Source of the DNA: Pontixanthobacter aestiaquae
Lineage (GTDB): Bacteria; Pseudomonadota; Alphaproteobacteria; Sphingomonadales; Sphingomonadaceae
Direction: 5' to 3'
Assembly: GCF_009827455.1 (NCBI RefSeq)
Contig: NZ_WTYZ01000001.1
Coordinates: 2,055,001 to 2,119,000 of the forward strand
Length of the DNA: 64,000 bases
A model generated the notes under the pieces. It did not search any database. It had not been told where the DNA came from and saw nothing but the letters and a program-made list of their open reading frames with translations. This document shows positions 27,856-36,141 of this stretch, one piece after another. Each line of letters begins with the position of its first letter. Position 1 is the first letter of the stretch. The position numbers and the translations under genes were made by a program.

Positions 27856-27916
27856 CCCGAATGACAAGCCCGAATGACTGGCCCGAATGACTGGCCCGAA
27901 TGACTGGCCCGGAATA
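27856..27916. repeat. 13-bp tandem repeat array
   Basis: The unit CCCGAATGACTGG is repeated head to tail: a first copy ending in CAAG (27856-27868), three identical copies (27869-27907) and a degenerate fourth (CCCGGAATA). It lies in the 207-bp divergent spacer between the aldehyde dehydrogenase and thiolase genes. The unit length is not a multiple of three, so it is not coding. It may be a slippage-prone site affecting promoter spacing; the rest of the spacer holds nothing else I recognise. Confidence 0.85.
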
Positions 27917-28011
27917 GGCGCATGTTTTTGGCCCACAGCTATGTCGATTGATTTTGATGCGCTGCAACATTAGGTCACACCACAACGACACCTCTAAATA
28001 GAAAGCATCCC

Positions 28012-29208
28012 ATGACCCAGTTCTCTGCCTCCGATCCGATTGTCATCCTGTCCTATGCCCGCACACCAATGGGCAGCATGCAGGGCGCATTATCCGATGC
28101 ATCGGCAACAGAATTGGGCGCGACCGCTGTTAAAGCTGCGGTTGAGCGTTCCGGGGTATCCGGCGATGCGATTGACCGCATCTATATGGGCTGCGTCCTG
28201 CCCGCCGGCTTGGGCCAGGCTCCTGCCCGCCAGGCTGCTCTGAAAGCTGGCTTGCCGAAGTCGGTTCAAGCCACGACGGTCAACAAGGTCTGTGGATCGG
28301 GCATGCAAACAGTAATTATGGGTGCCGAAGCACTGGCCGCCGGCTCTATCGACACCGCGATCGCGGGCGGCATGGAAAGCATGACCAATGCCCCGTATTT
28401 GCTGAAAAAGCACCGCTCGGGCGCGCGGATCGGGCATGACACAGCTTATGATCACATGTTCCTCGACGGGCTCGAAGACGCATACGAGGAAGGCCGCGCA
28501 ATGGGCACCTTCGCGCAGGACACCGCGAACGAATACCAGCTGACCCGTGAGGAAATGGACGAATACTCAATCGAATCCCTCCGCCGCGCGAATGCTGCGA
28601 TTGAAAGCGGTGCATTTGCCGACGAAGTTGTTCCGGTTACGATCAGCACGCGCCGCGGCGATATTGTTGTCGATACAGACGAAGCGCCCGGTCGCGGTCG
28701 TCCAGACAAAATCCCGACGCTACGCCCTGCTTTCGCCAAAGATGGCACCATTACGGCGGCAACCTCCAGCTCGATCTCTGACGGTGCTGCCGCTGTGGTC
28801 CTGACCCGCAAAAGCCTTGCTGAAGAACAAGGCCAGAAAGCCATTGCGACCATTATTGCCACCGCTGCTCATGCCCAGGAACCTTCCGAGTTCACTATCG
28901 CCCCGATCGGCGCGATCAACTCGGTCCTCGAAAAAGCCGGTTGGTCGACCGATGACGTTGATATCTGGGAAGTCAATGAAGCCTTCGCCTGCGTTGCGAT
29001 GTTCGCGATGCGCGACATCGGCATTCCGCATGAGAAGATCAACATCAATGGCGGTGGAACTGCTCTTGGTCACCCTATCGGCGCCAGCGGCACGCGGATC
29101 ATCGTAACACTGCTGAATGCGCTGAAACAGCATGGCAAGAAGCGTGGCGTGGCCAGCCTGTGCATCGGCGGCGGCGAGGCAACAGCGATCGCTGTCGAAA
29201 TGGTCTAG
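28012..29208 (+). CDS. Acetyl-CoA C-acyltransferase (thiolase)
   Basis: 398 residues, the normal thiolase length. Catalyses the condensation or cleavage between acyl-CoA and acetyl-CoA. The nucleophile C94 sits in KVCGSGMQ; H354 in LGHPIGASG and C384 in LCIGGGEA complete the active site. NGGGTALGHPIGASGTR is the thiolase-family signature. The length and absence of a fatty-acid loop fit the short-chain acetoacetyl-CoA thiolase (AtoB/PhaA) group, but no phaB or phaC is adjacent. Preceded by the tandem-repeat spacer. Confidence 0.93.
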   Translation: MTQFSASDPIVILSYARTPMGSMQGALSDASATELGATAVKAAVERSGVSGDAIDRIYMGCVLPAGLGQAPARQAALKAGLPKSVQATTVNKVCGSGMQTVIMGAEALAAGSIDTAIAGGMESMTNAPYLLKKHRSGARIGHDTAYDHMFLDGLEDAYEEGRAMGTFAQDTANEYQLTREEMDEYSIESLRRANAAIESGAFADEVVPVTISTRRGDIVVDTDEAPGRGRPDKIPTLRPAFAKDGTITAATSSSISDGAAAVVLTRKSLAEEQGQKAIATIIATAAHAQEPSEFTIAPIGAINSVLEKAGWSTDDVDIWEVNEAFACVAMFAMRDIGIPHEKININGGGTALGHPIGASGTRIIVTLLNALKQHGKKRGVASLCIGGGEATAIAVEMV

Positions 29209-29289
29209 GAACCAGTCACTTACGGATTTGATTCGAATACCCGACTGTTTGGTGGTATTTCGCACGCTTCGTTTCATGGAGGGAATATA

Positions 29290-29691
29290 ATGAAGAAACT
29301 GATCGTACTCGCTAGCTGTGTCGCCTTGGCCGCTTGCTCAAAAGGCGAAGCGCCTGCCGAGCCCGATGCCGAGGTTACCGCAGAAGCACCGACTGCTGAA
29401 GACAGCATGGCCGGAACATACGAATCAACCATGGCTGACGGTAGCAAAGCGACCACCGTCATTACCGAGGATGGCAAATACACCAATACTGCCGCGGACG
29501 GCACGGTAACCACCGGTGAAGTGTCTCAGGCGGCCAATGGCCAAACCTGCTTCAACTCCTCGGAAGAAGGCTCCGCACCTGAGTGCTGGACCGATGGTGA
29601 ACCCGCCGAAGACGGCAGCTGGGTCGCCACCAATGACGATGGCGTATCAGTCACAGTTCGCAAAATGGAAGCGGACGCTGCTGCCGAATAA
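29290..29691 (+). CDS. Small lipoprotein of unknown function
   Basis: 133 residues. The signal peptide ends with a lipobox (VALAAC). The mature part is acidic and Ala-rich, then a beta-type segment with repeated DGS/DGT motifs (ADGSKATTVITEDGKY, ADGTVTTGE) and two Cys residues (TCFNSS, ECWTDG) that may form a disulphide. GGAGGG precedes the ATG by a few bases. The gene is monocistronic: an intrinsic terminator follows at 29714. No known family is evident. Confidence 0.85.
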   Translation: MKKLIVLASCVALAACSKGEAPAEPDAEVTAEAPTAEDSMAGTYESTMADGSKATTVITEDGKYTNTAADGTVTTGEVSQAANGQTCFNSSEEGSAPECWTDGEPAEDGSWVATNDDGVSVTVRKMEADAAAE

Positions 29692-29713
29692 GCCGGCGCT
29701 CCGATTGTCTAGG

Positions 29714-29742
29714 AAAAGGGCGGCTTTTGGCCGCCCTTTTTT
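29714..29742 (+). terminator. Rho-independent terminator after the small lipoprotein gene
   Basis: GGGCGGC (29718-29724) pairs with GCCGCCC (29730-29736) around a TTTTG loop, with AAAA upstream pairing with the T run; TTTTTT follows at 29737-29742. It is 22 bp downstream of the lipoprotein stop. The A/T flanks make it potentially bidirectional, serving the convergent SH3 gene as well. Confidence 0.92.
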
Positions 29743-29765
29743 GTCTGAGACATTAGGGGAAGACT

Positions 29766-30233
29766 TTAGGGTTCGCCCGCGCCCCATATCCGGCTTTGCT
29801 TGATCCACCCTTCACGGCCGGCGACATTGAATTCACACCAGCCCGCCGAACAATCGCCCAGAGAGCCGACAACACCAACGGCCGCGTTCCATTTCAGCTT
29901 TCCGGTCTCGGCAGGTGCATCGCGCATCGCTGCTACGCCGTCTCCGATCACCACAGCACCGCGATTGGCGCTGAGCAGGTTTCCGCTCACCCAACCCTCG
30001 GTCCCCTCGGAGTCCCGAACCAAACGCCATCCTTCGGCCACGCGAATGACCTTTATCGGCAAACCCTCGCGCTTATAAACCCATGCAATCTTGAACTCGC
30101 GGCTTGGCCCGACTCGCATGTTCAATTCCGATGTTTTGATTGTCGCCCAATACGGCGCCTCGCGCTTCTGAGCCTGCGCAGGAACAGACATTAAAGCAGC
30201 CAAAATAATCGCGGGGAGAATTCGAAACTTCAT
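29766..30233 (-). CDS. Exported bacterial SH3-domain protein
   Basis: 155 residues. N-terminal signal peptide (ILPAIILAALMSVPAQAQ) with an AQA cleavage site. The mature protein has two SH3b-like repeats: the first with LNMRVGPSREFKIAWVYKREG and EGWRLVRDSEGTEGWVSGNLL, the second with MRDAPAETGKLKWNAAVG and CSAGWCEFNVAGREGWIKQS. Such proteins usually bind peptidoglycan or wall components in the periplasm. The start ATG and signal peptide coincide well. It is convergent with the lipoprotein and divergent from the hydroxyacid dehydrogenase. Confidence 0.9.
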   Translation of the reverse strand: MKFRILPAIILAALMSVPAQAQKREAPYWATIKTSELNMRVGPSREFKIAWVYKREGLPIKVIRVAEGWRLVRDSEGTEGWVSGNLLSANRGAVVIGDGVAAMRDAPAETGKLKWNAAVGVVGSLGDCSAGWCEFNVAGREGWIKQSRIWGAGEP

Positions 30234-30337
30234 GCAGGCACCTTAACGCGTTCCGGCGCTCCGCTTCAAGCGATCATCTTGAACTCGTGCTGCTTCCCGC
30301 TTGACGCTCTGCCCTGCCCCGTCCTAGCGAGATCGGC

Positions 30338-31357
30338 ATGCCCAATAGTAATGACACAGCGACGCGGCGGGTCGACGGCACTCCTAAAGTGATCGTCACG
30401 CGCCAATTGATGCCATCGGTCGAAGCGCGGATGGTGGAGCTATACGATACGTCGCTGAATTCCGGCGATGCACCCTTCTCCCGCGATCAGCTTGTTGAGG
30501 CTATGCACGATACCGACGTTATTGTGCCGACGGTGACGGACCGGATCGACGCAGATTTGATTGCCAAGGCTGGCGACCGTCTGGGATTGATAGCCAGTTT
30601 CGGTGCAGGAACAGACCATATCGACCTGAAAGCCGCGCGCGATCGCGGCATTATCGTGACCAACACCCCAAGCGTATTCACCGACGATACTGCTGATCTG
30701 ACCATGGCGCTGATTATCGGCGTGCCGCGCCGGGTGCGTGAGGGGGTTGCACTGGTGCGCAGAGGCAAATGGACCGGCTGGGCCCCATCGGGAATGCTAG
30801 GGCGTCAGCTCGGCGGAAAAACGCTGGGTATCATTGGTATGGGCCGGATTGGTCAGGCAGTTGCCCACCGCGCCCGCGCATTCGGCCTCAAGATTGCTTA
30901 TCATAATCGGCATAGGCTCCCGCTTGCGGTCGAGACAATGCTCGGCGCCGAATTCTTCGAGCATGAAGACGAGCTGATTGCTGCGTCGGATATCGTAACA
31001 CTCCACTGCCCCGCGACAGAACGGACCATCGGCTTCTACGATTCCGGCCGCTTCGATCTGATGAAAGAGGGCTCCTGCCTCATCAACACCGCACGCGGCG
31101 ATCTGGTCGATCAGGAAGCGCTGATTTCCGCGCTCGAAAGCGGTAAACTGGCAGGTGCCGGGCTGGACGTTTACCCAGAAGAGCCAAAAGTCGATAAACG
31201 GCTGCTAGCGCATCCCAATGTTATGACCTTACCCCATATCGGCAGCGCCACCGCCGAGGGACGCGAGGCATCAGGTTTGAAAGTTATCGCAAACATCCGC
31301 ATGTGGGCGGACGGACACAGACCGCCGGATCAAGTGCTGGATGCGTTGGTGAGTTAG
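30338..31357 (+). CDS. D-isomer-specific 2-hydroxyacid dehydrogenase (glyoxylate/hydroxypyruvate reductase type)
   Basis: 339 residues. Reduces a 2-oxoacid such as glyoxylate or hydroxypyruvate with NAD(P)H. The Rossmann motif GMGRIG is at 167-172; the catalytic Arg is R253 (NTARGDLVD), the Glu is E282 region (PEEPK) and the acid-base His is H300 (LPHIGSAT). Substrate-loop SFGAGTDHIDL at 88-97 is typical. The N-terminal 20 residues are extra and polar. The gene stands alone and is convergent with fabI. Confidence 0.92.
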   Translation: MPNSNDTATRRVDGTPKVIVTRQLMPSVEARMVELYDTSLNSGDAPFSRDQLVEAMHDTDVIVPTVTDRIDADLIAKAGDRLGLIASFGAGTDHIDLKAARDRGIIVTNTPSVFTDDTADLTMALIIGVPRRVREGVALVRRGKWTGWAPSGMLGRQLGGKTLGIIGMGRIGQAVAHRARAFGLKIAYHNRHRLPLAVETMLGAEFFEHEDELIAASDIVTLHCPATERTIGFYDSGRFDLMKEGSCLINTARGDLVDQEALISALESGKLAGAGLDVYPEEPKVDKRLLAHPNVMTLPHIGSATAEGREASGLKVIANIRMWADGHRPPDQVLDALVS

Positions 31358-31447
31358 CCAAGGCTGAATCTGCTCTCGGATCGTTCGGCAAGAGTTTTGG
31401 CAGGCGCTTGTTCGCTCGTTTCCGCTCAAGCATCCATACAGGGACGA

Positions 31448-32236
31448 TTAGAGGTTTTCTTGCTGCGGCATACCTAAGACATGAAAACCGCCATCGACAC
31501 GAATAATTTCACCTGTAGTGCATGCTCCGGCGTCGCTGCAGAGATAGACTGCTGTGCCGCCCACAGCCTCAAGCGTCGCATTGGCGCGGAGCGGGGCGTT
31601 GGTCTCGGTATGCTTCCAAGTCCTGCGCGCACCACCAATCGCCGAGCCGGCGAGAGTTTTCATCGGGCCGGGGCTGACCGCGTTGACGCGAATACCCTCC
31701 GGGCCGAGATCGTTCGCCAAGTAGCGCACGGCCGCTTCCAACGCCGCCTTTGCGACGCCCATAACATTGTAATTCGGCGTCACCCGGTTCGAGCCCATAT
31801 AGCTCAGCGTCAGCAGCGTGCCGCCGTGCTCCACCATCATCGGATGCGCGCGGCGCGCGACTTCGATGAAGCTGTAGGCAGAGATATCCATCGAGTTTTT
31901 GAAATTCGCGCGTGATGTATCGAGGATGCGCCCTGTCAGTTCGGACTTGTCCGAAAAGGCGATGGCGTGGACCAGAAAATCCAACCGGCCCCAGCGGTCT
32001 TGGACAGCGCTGAACGCAGCGTCTAGCGAGGCATCGTCTGTGACGTCCACGTCGACCATAAAATCCGAGCCGACGCTTTGGGCCAGCGGCTCAAGGCGTT
32101 TGCCAAAGGCATCCCCCTGATATGTGAACGCAAGTTCTGCGCCGGCCTCGGCACAAGCCTTGGCAATTCCCCAGGCAATTGATCGGTCATTGGCAACGCC
32201 CATGATCAGGCCATTTTTTCCCGAAAGCACACCCAT
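31448..32236 (-). CDS. fabI: Enoyl-[acyl-carrier-protein] reductase (NADH)
   Basis: 262 residues. Last reductive step of each type II fatty-acid elongation cycle. The N-terminus GLIMGVANDRSIAWGIAKA is the divergent Rossmann motif of FabI; Y146 and the Y156-x6-K163 pair form the active site, and the C-terminal GGFHVLGM is conserved. It is the third gene after fabA and fabB on the same strand, 38 bp downstream of fabB, so fabA-fabB-fabI is an operon. Confidence 0.96.
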   Translation of the reverse strand: MGVLSGKNGLIMGVANDRSIAWGIAKACAEAGAELAFTYQGDAFGKRLEPLAQSVGSDFMVDVDVTDDASLDAAFSAVQDRWGRLDFLVHAIAFSDKSELTGRILDTSRANFKNSMDISAYSFIEVARRAHPMMVEHGGTLLTLSYMGSNRVTPNYNVMGVAKAALEAAVRYLANDLGPEGIRVNAVSPGPMKTLAGSAIGGARRTWKHTETNAPLRANATLEAVGGTAVYLCSDAGACTTGEIIRVDGGFHVLGMPQQENL

Positions 32237-32274
32237 TGTGGTTCACCTCTGCTTAGTGGCGCTCACGCCATGAT

Positions 32275-33504
32275 CTATCCGTGAAATTTAGACAGCAGGA
32301 TAGTTCCGTTGGTACCACCAAAACCGAAACTGTTGGTCATCACTGTATCGAGCCCTGCATTCTCAACCAATTCAGTGGCGATTTCTGCCGGCTTCAGCGC
32401 CGGATCAAGCGTTTCGACATTGATAGATGGAATGATGAAGTCGTTCTCCAGCGCCAGCAAACAATAGACCGCTTCCTGCGCACCGGTGGCGCCTTGGCTG
32501 TGCCCGGTCATGGACTTGGTCGAGCTAACCGGCGGTGTGGTGCCGTCGCCAAAGACGCGGCGCACGGCCTCGATCTCTCCGACATCACCGACCGGCGTCG
32601 AAGTGCCATGCGCGTTGATATAACTAATTTTGCGGTCGTCACCGAGTGTCCGCAGCGCTCCGCGCATTGACCGCTCACCGCCTTCGCCGGATGGAGCCAC
32701 CATGTCAGCACCATCTGATGTTGCGCAAAACCCAGTGACTTCGGCGTATATCTTGGCACCGCGGGCCTGCGCGTGTTCAAGGCTTTCAAGCACCAGAATG
32801 GCTCCGCCGCCGCCGATGACAAAACCGTCGCGGTCGGCATCGAAAGCGCGCGAGGCGCGTTCGGGCGTATCGTTATATTTGCTCGACATCGCGCCCATAG
32901 CGTCGAACAGGCAAGACAGTGTCCAGTCCAGTTCTTCGCCGCCACCGCCGAACATCACATCCTGATTGCCCAGCGCGATCTGCTGTGCGGCCATCCCGAT
33001 GCAATGAAGCGAAGTCGAACACGCCGACGTAATCGAAAAGTTCATGCCCTTGATCTGATAGGCCGTGGCAAGGTTGGCGCTCACGGTAGAGGACATGGTC
33101 TTGGGTACAGCGAACGGGCCGATGCGTTTGGTAGCGCCCGACTTCAATACAGTCTGATGCGCCGCCAGCATCGCCGAGGTTGAAGGGCCGCCGGACCCTG
33201 CAATCACTCCGGTCATCGGATTGACAACGTCCTTTTCTTCCAGCCCGGCATCGACAATCGCCTGACCCATTGCGATATGCGCATAGGCCGCCCCGGGGCC
33301 CATAAATCGCAATGTCCGTTTATCGACGTGTTCCTTAACGTCGAGGTCGATTGCGCCCGCGATCTGCGAACGGAACCCGTGTTCGGCCATATCCTCGTTA
33401 AAGGTAATGCCCGACTTGCCCGCTTTAAGCGAAGCAAGCACCTCCGCTTGGTTATTTCCAATCGAGGATACGATCCCCAGTCCAGTAATGACAACGCGAC
33501 GCAT
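32275..33504 (-). CDS. fabB: Beta-ketoacyl-ACP synthase I
   Basis: 409 residues. Condenses acyl-ACP with malonyl-ACP and, with FabA, is needed for unsaturated fatty acid synthesis. The triad is C162 (SACSTSLH), H299 ([11 protein letters not shown]) and H335 ([10 protein letters not shown]), with K330 nearby; these positions match the FabB subfamily. The ATG at 33504 has GAGGGA five bases upstream and gives [10 protein letters not shown]; a longer frame to 33516 is unneeded. The fabA gene lies 24 bp upstream. Confidence 0.96.
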   Translation of the reverse strand: MRRVVITGLGIVSSIGNNQAEVLASLKAGKSGITFNEDMAEHGFRSQIAGAIDLDVKEHVDKRTLRFMGPGAAYAHIAMGQAIVDAGLEEKDVVNPMTGVIAGSGGPSTSAMLAAHQTVLKSGATKRIGPFAVPKTMSSTVSANLATAYQIKGMNFSITSACSTSLHCIGMAAQQIALGNQDVMFGGGGEELDWTLSCLFDAMGAMSSKYNDTPERASRAFDADRDGFVIGGGGAILVLESLEHAQARGAKIYAEVTGFCATSDGADMVAPSGEGGERSMRGALRTLGDDRKISYINAHGTSTPVGDVGEIEAVRRVFGDGTTPPVSSTKSMTGHSQGATGAQEAVYCLLALENDFIIPSINVETLDPALKPAEIATELVENAGLDTVMTNSFGFGGTNGTILLSKFHG

Positions 33505-33528
33505 AATTTCCCTCACGCTTCCGACCGA

Positions 33529-34038
33529 TCAAGCATCGGACAGGGCGACTTTCATATCTTTGACTTGATAAATAACTTCGCCGTCCGCCTCGACCCGGCC
33601 ATCAGCCACGCCCATGGTCAAACGCCGTGTTTGAACTGCTTTGGTAAAGTCCACGAAATATTTCAGCATCTTGCGCTCTGGCCGTACCATTCCGGTCAGC
33701 TTGACCTCGCCAACCCCCAGCGCGTAGCCCCGCCCTTGCCATCCGCGCCAACCGAGATTGAAGCCAGTGAGTTGCCACAGACCGTCCAATCCGAGACAGC
33801 CAGGCATGATGGGGTTACCGGGAAAATGGCAGTCGAAGAACCAGAGGTCGGGATTGATATCAAATTCGGCCACGACATGGCCTTTGCCATGTTCGCCGCC
33901 ATCGCCCGAAATATCCGTGATCCGGTCCATCATGAGCATCGGCGGTTCGGGCAATTGCGCATTGCCGGGGCCGAACAACTCGCCGCGCGCGCATTTTAAC
34001 AGGTCTTCGCGGTCAAAGCTGGTTGGAAAATCGGTCAT
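33529..34038 (-). CDS. fabA: 3-hydroxydecanoyl-ACP dehydratase/isomerase
   Basis: 169 residues. Dehydrates 3-hydroxydecanoyl-ACP and isomerises the trans-2 to the cis-3 double bond, committing carbon to unsaturated fatty acids. The active residues H71 ([12 protein letters not shown]) and D85 (LGLDGLWQ) match the E. coli H70/D84 pair. The ATG at 34038 gives the family length. An ATG at 34047 (MPGMTD) and a frame to 34068 lie just upstream, and AAGGAG is closer to the 34047 codon than ideal, so the exact start is uncertain by a few residues. First gene of fabA-fabB-fabI. Confidence 0.95.
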   Translation of the reverse strand: MTDFPTSFDREDLLKCARGELFGPGNAQLPEPPMLMMDRITDISGDGGEHGKGHVVAEFDINPDLWFFDCHFPGNPIMPGCLGLDGLWQLTGFNLGWRGWQGRGYALGVGEVKLTGMVRPERKMLKYFVDFTKAVQTRRLTMGVADGRVEADGEVIYQVKDMKVALSDA

Positions 34039-34148
34039 TCCCGGCATTACTCCTTCATTGTGTCGCATTACGCATGATCGCGATTAGCACCGTGCATTGG
34101 GGAGGGAAAGAACGCACGGCCGTTTTGGGTTGATTTCGTTCTTGCAGC

Positions 34149-34901
34149 CTAGTTCGCCGCTTTGCCTGTCCCGCCCGCAGCGCCAAGCTCTGGTCCGCGG
34201 CACGGTTTGATGTCTTGCGGCTCAGGCCTCGTAGCTGCTGCCTTGAACTGTGCATAGTACCCCGCCAGTTCCGGACGGTCTTTAAACGTGACCAGTTCGA
34301 ACCCGACACGCTCGAACTCGCATGATAGCAGCAACGGGTCGATCCCGTGCTGATCGGTGGGCCTGTCGACATCGACGACGATCACCTGACCGCCTTCTTT
34401 CAGTGCAGGCCATAACCGATACAGAAATGCATAGGGCTCCTGCACCTCATGATACATGTGAACGAGGAAAATCCGGTCAAAGCTCCGCTCGGGAAGCCGC
34501 GGATCGTCTGGTGCACCAAGTTTGATGGAGACATTGTCGAGACGTTCTTTCTCGACCCGGTTGCCGAGGCGCTCAAGTGCATCCTCGTCAATATCCTGAG
34601 CAAGGACGCGACCTTCTGCGCCGACACGCTTGGCCAAGCGAACGGTATAATATCCCTCACCCGCACCAATATCGGCAACGGTTGTGCCAAGCTCTATCTC
34701 GGCAAGGTCCATGACTGTTTCCGCTTCGCCCGCAGCATCACGCGCGGTCTCTGTCGAAAACTCGTTAGAACCCAAATCGGATACCGGGCGGTCGGGCAGC
34801 GGGAATTCAAGCGCAGTTTCGGGGCGATCCGTCTGGTCCGCAACCGGCTTGCAGCCGGCCGCAGCTATGACAATCGACAATGCCAAAACCGCACTGCGCA
34901 T
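34149..34901 (-). CDS. Lipoprotein-like SAM-dependent methyltransferase
   Basis: 250 residues. A class I methyltransferase domain begins near residue 75; motif I is VADIGAGEGYYTVRLA, followed by DEDAL and a post-I acidic region. The N-terminus is a hydrophobic signal sequence ending AAAGC, so Cys17 could be lipidated, which would place the enzyme in the periplasm, where SAM is not normally available. The -3 residue of the lipobox is Ala, which is weaker than usual. The C-terminal 25 residues are Pro/Gly-rich. Overlaps the prfB stop by TAATG, so it is cotranscribed with prfB. Substrate unknown. Confidence 0.87.
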   Translation of the reverse strand: MRSAVLALSIVIAAAGCKPVADQTDRPETALEFPLPDRPVSDLGSNEFSTETARDAAGEAETVMDLAEIELGTTVADIGAGEGYYTVRLAKRVGAEGRVLAQDIDEDALERLGNRVEKERLDNVSIKLGAPDDPRLPERSFDRIFLVHMYHEVQEPYAFLYRLWPALKEGGQVIVVDVDRPTDQHGIDPLLLSCEFERVGFELVTFKDRPELAGYYAQFKAAATRPEPQDIKPCRGPELGAAGGTGKAAN

Positions 34902-36028
34902 TATTCCACATCCTCCACGTCTACCTTTTCACCGGTAACACGTTGCGCCAGCGCTGCCGAAATAAATTCGTCAATATCTCCGTCGAGAACGTTGCCCGGC
35001 GAGCTTGATGTTGTGCCCGTCCGCAAATCTTTGACCATCTGGTAAGGCTGCAGAACGTAAGACCGGATCTGGTGACCCCACCCGATTTCGGTCTTCGACT
35101 CATATTCCGAACCGGCTGCTGCCTCGCGTTCCGCCATCTCTTTTTCATAGAGCCGCGCCTTGAGCATGTTCATCGCCGTAGCGCGGTTTTTGTGCTGGCT
35201 GCGATCATTTTGGCTGGCAACAACAATGCCGGTGGGCTGGTGGGTAATCCGCACCGCAGAATCGGTTGTGTTGACGTGCTGGCCGCCTGCACCCGATGCG
35301 CGGTAGGTGTCGATTTTCAGATCGCCTTCATTGATATCGACTTCAAAATCATCGTCGATCACGGGGTAGACCCAGACCGAACTAAAGCTGGTATGGCGCT
35401 TGGCAGCGCTATCATACGGACTGATCCGGACGAGGCGATGCACACCGCTCTCGGTCTTGGCATAACCGTAAGCATTCTCGCCTTTGACCAGCATCGTCGC
35501 GGACTTGATACCTGCTTGATCGCCTGCGTGATAATCGACCATCTCGACCTTGTAGCCGCGCTTCTCGGCCCAACGGGAATACATCCGCTGGAGCATTTCT
35601 GCCCAGTCCTGGCTCTCCGTTCCGCCAGCACCTGCGTGGATTTCAATATAAGTGTCGTAGCCGTCAGCTTCACCAGCGAGCAGTGCCTGAACCTTGTCAG
35701 CGTCGGCGCGGTCGGCGAGTTTTTGCAGGCTGGCGTGGCCATCCTCGACGATGTCGTCATCGCCTTCGGCCTCGCCCATCTCAATGAATTCGATCGCGTC
35801 GGCCATTTCGGAGGAAATTTCGCGCACCGTACCGACACCGCTTTCAAGCACACGCCGCTCGCGCATGATCTTCTCGGCCTCTTTCGGATTATCCCAAAGA
35901 GTCGGATCTTCCACACGCGCATTCAGCTCGTCCAGACGGCGCAATGCGCGCTCCCAGTCCAGCGACATCCGCACCAGTTGCAGCGCGGCTTCGATCCGTT
36001 CGATATTGGCCTGCCCTTCGGCACGCAT
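34901..36028 (-). CDS. prfB: Peptide chain release factor 2
   Basis: 375 residues. It terminates translation at UGA and UAA codons. The hydrolysis motif GGQ is present in ASGAGGQHVNTTDSAVR. The codon-recognition tripeptide reads SPY (VRISPYDSAAK) where E. coli RF2 has SPF. The frame is continuous through codon 25 onward, so the autoregulatory +1 frameshift of many bacterial prfB genes is absent. mrcA lies upstream on the same strand with a 113-bp gap; the methyltransferase overlaps downstream. Confidence 0.95.
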   Translation of the reverse strand: MRAEGQANIERIEAALQLVRMSLDWERALRRLDELNARVEDPTLWDNPKEAEKIMRERRVLESGVGTVREISSEMADAIEFIEMGEAEGDDDIVEDGHASLQKLADRADADKVQALLAGEADGYDTYIEIHAGAGGTESQDWAEMLQRMYSRWAEKRGYKVEMVDYHAGDQAGIKSATMLVKGENAYGYAKTESGVHRLVRISPYDSAAKRHTSFSSVWVYPVIDDDFEVDINEGDLKIDTYRASGAGGQHVNTTDSAVRITHQPTGIVVASQNDRSQHKNRATAMNMLKARLYEKEMAEREAAAGSEYESKTEIGWGHQIRSYVLQPYQMVKDLRTGTTSSSPGNVLDGDIDEFISAALAQRVTGEKVDVEDVE

Positions 36029-36141
36029 GGCATTGTTCTCCCTAGGGTAAGGCCAGCATTCGCGGCCCGCTTAGCGGACAGATGCGGTTTGTAAAGTTCG
36101 GCGACGCAGTATTCGGTGACACATCTAGCGGACCGGGCCCG

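Noticed and set aside
27856..27916. CRISPR-like array
   Set aside because: Units are 13 bp and contiguous with no spacers and no cas genes near.
35072..36094. 340-codon plus-strand frame
   Set aside because: Antisense to prfB, which has GGQ and full length.
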